Source: Betaproteobacteria bacterium
GTDB taxonomy: Bacteria > Pseudomonadota > Gammaproteobacteria > Burkholderiales > SG8-39
Direction of reading: 5' to 3'
NCBI GenBank assembly: GCA_009693435.1
Contig: SHXF01000085.1
Coordinates: 1-18,198, forward strand
Length of the DNA stretch: 18,198 nt
The notes beneath the pieces are model-generated. The model was not told the DNA's origin. It was given only the letters and a program-made list of their open reading frames with translations, and did no database searches. Of this stretch, positions 17,683 through 18,198 are shown in pieces. Made by a program: the position numbers and the translations under genes. Every line of letters begins with the position of its first letter. The stretch's first letter is position 1.

Positions 17683-17714
17683 ACCCGTCTTAGCGAATGC
17701 TGGACGGGTTTTTT
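17683..17714 (+). terminator. Intrinsic terminator between purF and metZ
   Basis: ACCCGTC (17683-17689) pairs with GACGGGT (17703-17709), with an inner AGC/GCT pairing in the loop, and a run of six T follows (17709-17714). It can end the purF transcript. Because it lies about 12 nt after the GCTAAA tail of the candidate riboswitch and 67 nt before metZ, it could equally be the switch's off-state terminator. Confidence 0.85.
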
Positions 17715-17780
17715 CATTTTGGGTGAACCGATTGATAAACGAAAATAACGTGGTCGTGCGATTCGGTGTCGAGATATCAC

Positions 17781-18056
17781 ATGGATAAGTAGGACATCGA
17801 AACACTGGCTCTGCGCAGCGGGATTGCCCGGAGTCAATTCAATGAGCATTCGGAAGCTCTGTACCTGACATCGAGTTTCGTATTCGAGAACGCCGCCCAG
17901 GCGGCGGCGAGATTTACCGGCGGCGAGGCCGGCAACATCTACTCGCGCTTCACCAACCCAACAGTAACCGCGTTTCAGGAGCGGTTGGCGGCTCTTGAGG
18001 GAGCAGAGGCGTGTGTGGCGACGTCGTCCGGCATGTCGGCAATTCTCGCCACCCTG
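17781..18056 (+). pseudogene. metZ: Broken metZ (O-succinylhomoserine sulfhydrylase), amber codon plus insertion
   Basis: MetZ is a PLP enzyme of the Cys/Met metabolism family that makes homocysteine from O-succinylhomoserine and sulfide. From 17793 the frame reads DIETLALRSGIARSQFNEH, then YLTSSFVFENAAQAAARF, YSRFTNPTV and ATSSGMSAILATL, an unmistakable MetZ N-terminus. Two lesions are visible. Codon 4 after the expected ATG (17781) is TAG at 17790-17792, probably from CAG. Homology stops after codon 92 at about 18056, where an IS21-like end begins. The frame then stops at a TGA at 18084-18086. No in-frame ATG, GTG or TTG lies in the first stretch after the TAG. The PLP-lysine half of the enzyme is absent from the window. 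Position after purF matches metZ in Pseudomonas and betaproteobacteria. Sequencing error at codon 4 is possible. Confidence 0.9.
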
Positions 18057-18198
18057 CCCCGGTGGCCACCCAAACTCCCCCAGTGATGGCCACTTCAAAA
18101 TCCCCCAGTAGGCGGTAAGCCGATGAACTAGTCGGCGGTAGCCGCTGCGGCGACGACAGGACATGATCGCCCCTCGATTTTACGAGGGGATTGGGAGT
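18057..18198. mobile_element. Terminal end of an IS21-family-like insertion sequence, partial
   Basis: Metabolic-gene homology ends abruptly, and two tandem near-copies of a 24-25-nt sequence follow. Copy 1 is at 18061-18084 and copy 2 at 18085-18109; both carry TGGCCAC near the start and CCCCCAGT at the end. Multiple short repeats at the tips are typical of IS21-family elements (istA/istB). The remaining bases show no gene; they include an inverted repeat CCCCTCG/CGAGGGG (18170-18176 with 18183-18189). The exact border is uncertain within about 18055-18060, because TG at 18055 could be the terminal dinucleotide. No transposase codons are visible, and the element continues past the window. 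Confidence 0.75.
18061..18109. repeat. Tandem terminal repeats of the IS end
   Basis: Two adjacent copies (18061-18084 and 18085-18109) share the pattern G-TGGCCAC, a variable A-rich centre, and CCCCCAGT. Such repeats are probably transposase binding sites at the end of the element. Confidence 0.8.

Noticed and set aside
17570..17788. A 72-codon plus-strand frame between purF and metZ
   Set aside because: It runs through the promoter, the structured RNA and the terminator, has no ribosome site, and shows no protein-like conservation pattern.
17667..18164. Minus-strand frame of 165 codons spanning metZ and the IS end
   Set aside because: It crosses the insertion junction, so it cannot be an old gene, and most of it is antisense to the MetZ frame.
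1..18198. CRISPR arrays, tRNA or rRNA genes, toxin-antitoxin or defence systems
   Set aside because: I looked for spaced direct repeats, cloverleaf-like ends and paired small ORFs and saw none. The window is core metabolic genes except for the right end.

Overview
The window is a dense, single-strand (+) stretch of housekeeping genes from a GC-moderate (high-50s % by eye) betaproteobacterium. The gene order leuC-leuD-leuB-asd-fimV-truA-trpF-trpB-trpA-accD-folC-dedD-cvpA-purF-metZ matches a block known from beta- and gammaproteobacteria. Pseudomonas keeps most of the same order with trpBA elsewhere, and E. coli keeps truA-dedA-accD-folC-dedD-cvpA-purF. The insertion of trpFBA and the protein sequences point to Betaproteobacteria, possibly Nitrosomonadales. 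That placement is inference from synteny and sequence feel, not from a search.

Layout. 1-852: an M48-family metalloprotease with no recognisable export signal, ending in a small tandem duplication. 853-1115: spacer with a GC-rich hairpin and a probable leuC promoter. 1116-5486: leuCDB plus asd (leucine branch and aspartate-family branch point). 5487-8753: fimV, a large inner-membrane/peptidoglycan-binding polarity protein, closed by a clear intrinsic terminator. 8873-13389: truA, trpF, trpB, trpA and accD, mostly overlapping or tightly packed except for a 240-nt gap between trpB and trpA that holds a doubtful small cysteine-rich ORF. 13496-17564: folC, a DedD/SPOR protein, cvpA and purF. 17565-17780: a regulatory interval with a consensus -35 box, a foldable RNA resembling a long-loop SAM-II riboswitch, and an intrinsic terminator. 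17781-18056: the beginning of metZ, broken twice, by an amber codon at position 4 and by an IS21-like insertion after about codon 92. 18057-18198: one end of that insertion element, running off the window.

How the genes work together. The block links amino-acid synthesis (Leu, Trp, the Asp family, Met) with fatty acid (accD), folate (folC), purine (purF) and tRNA modification (truA) functions, and with envelope genes (fimV, dedD, cvpA). The most interesting part is the right end. A methionine-pathway gene sits behind what looks like an S-adenosylmethionine-sensing leader with its own promoter and terminator, yet the gene itself is inactivated. No CRISPR array, tRNA, rRNA or defence system was seen. 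Apart from the right end the region is ordinary core genome.
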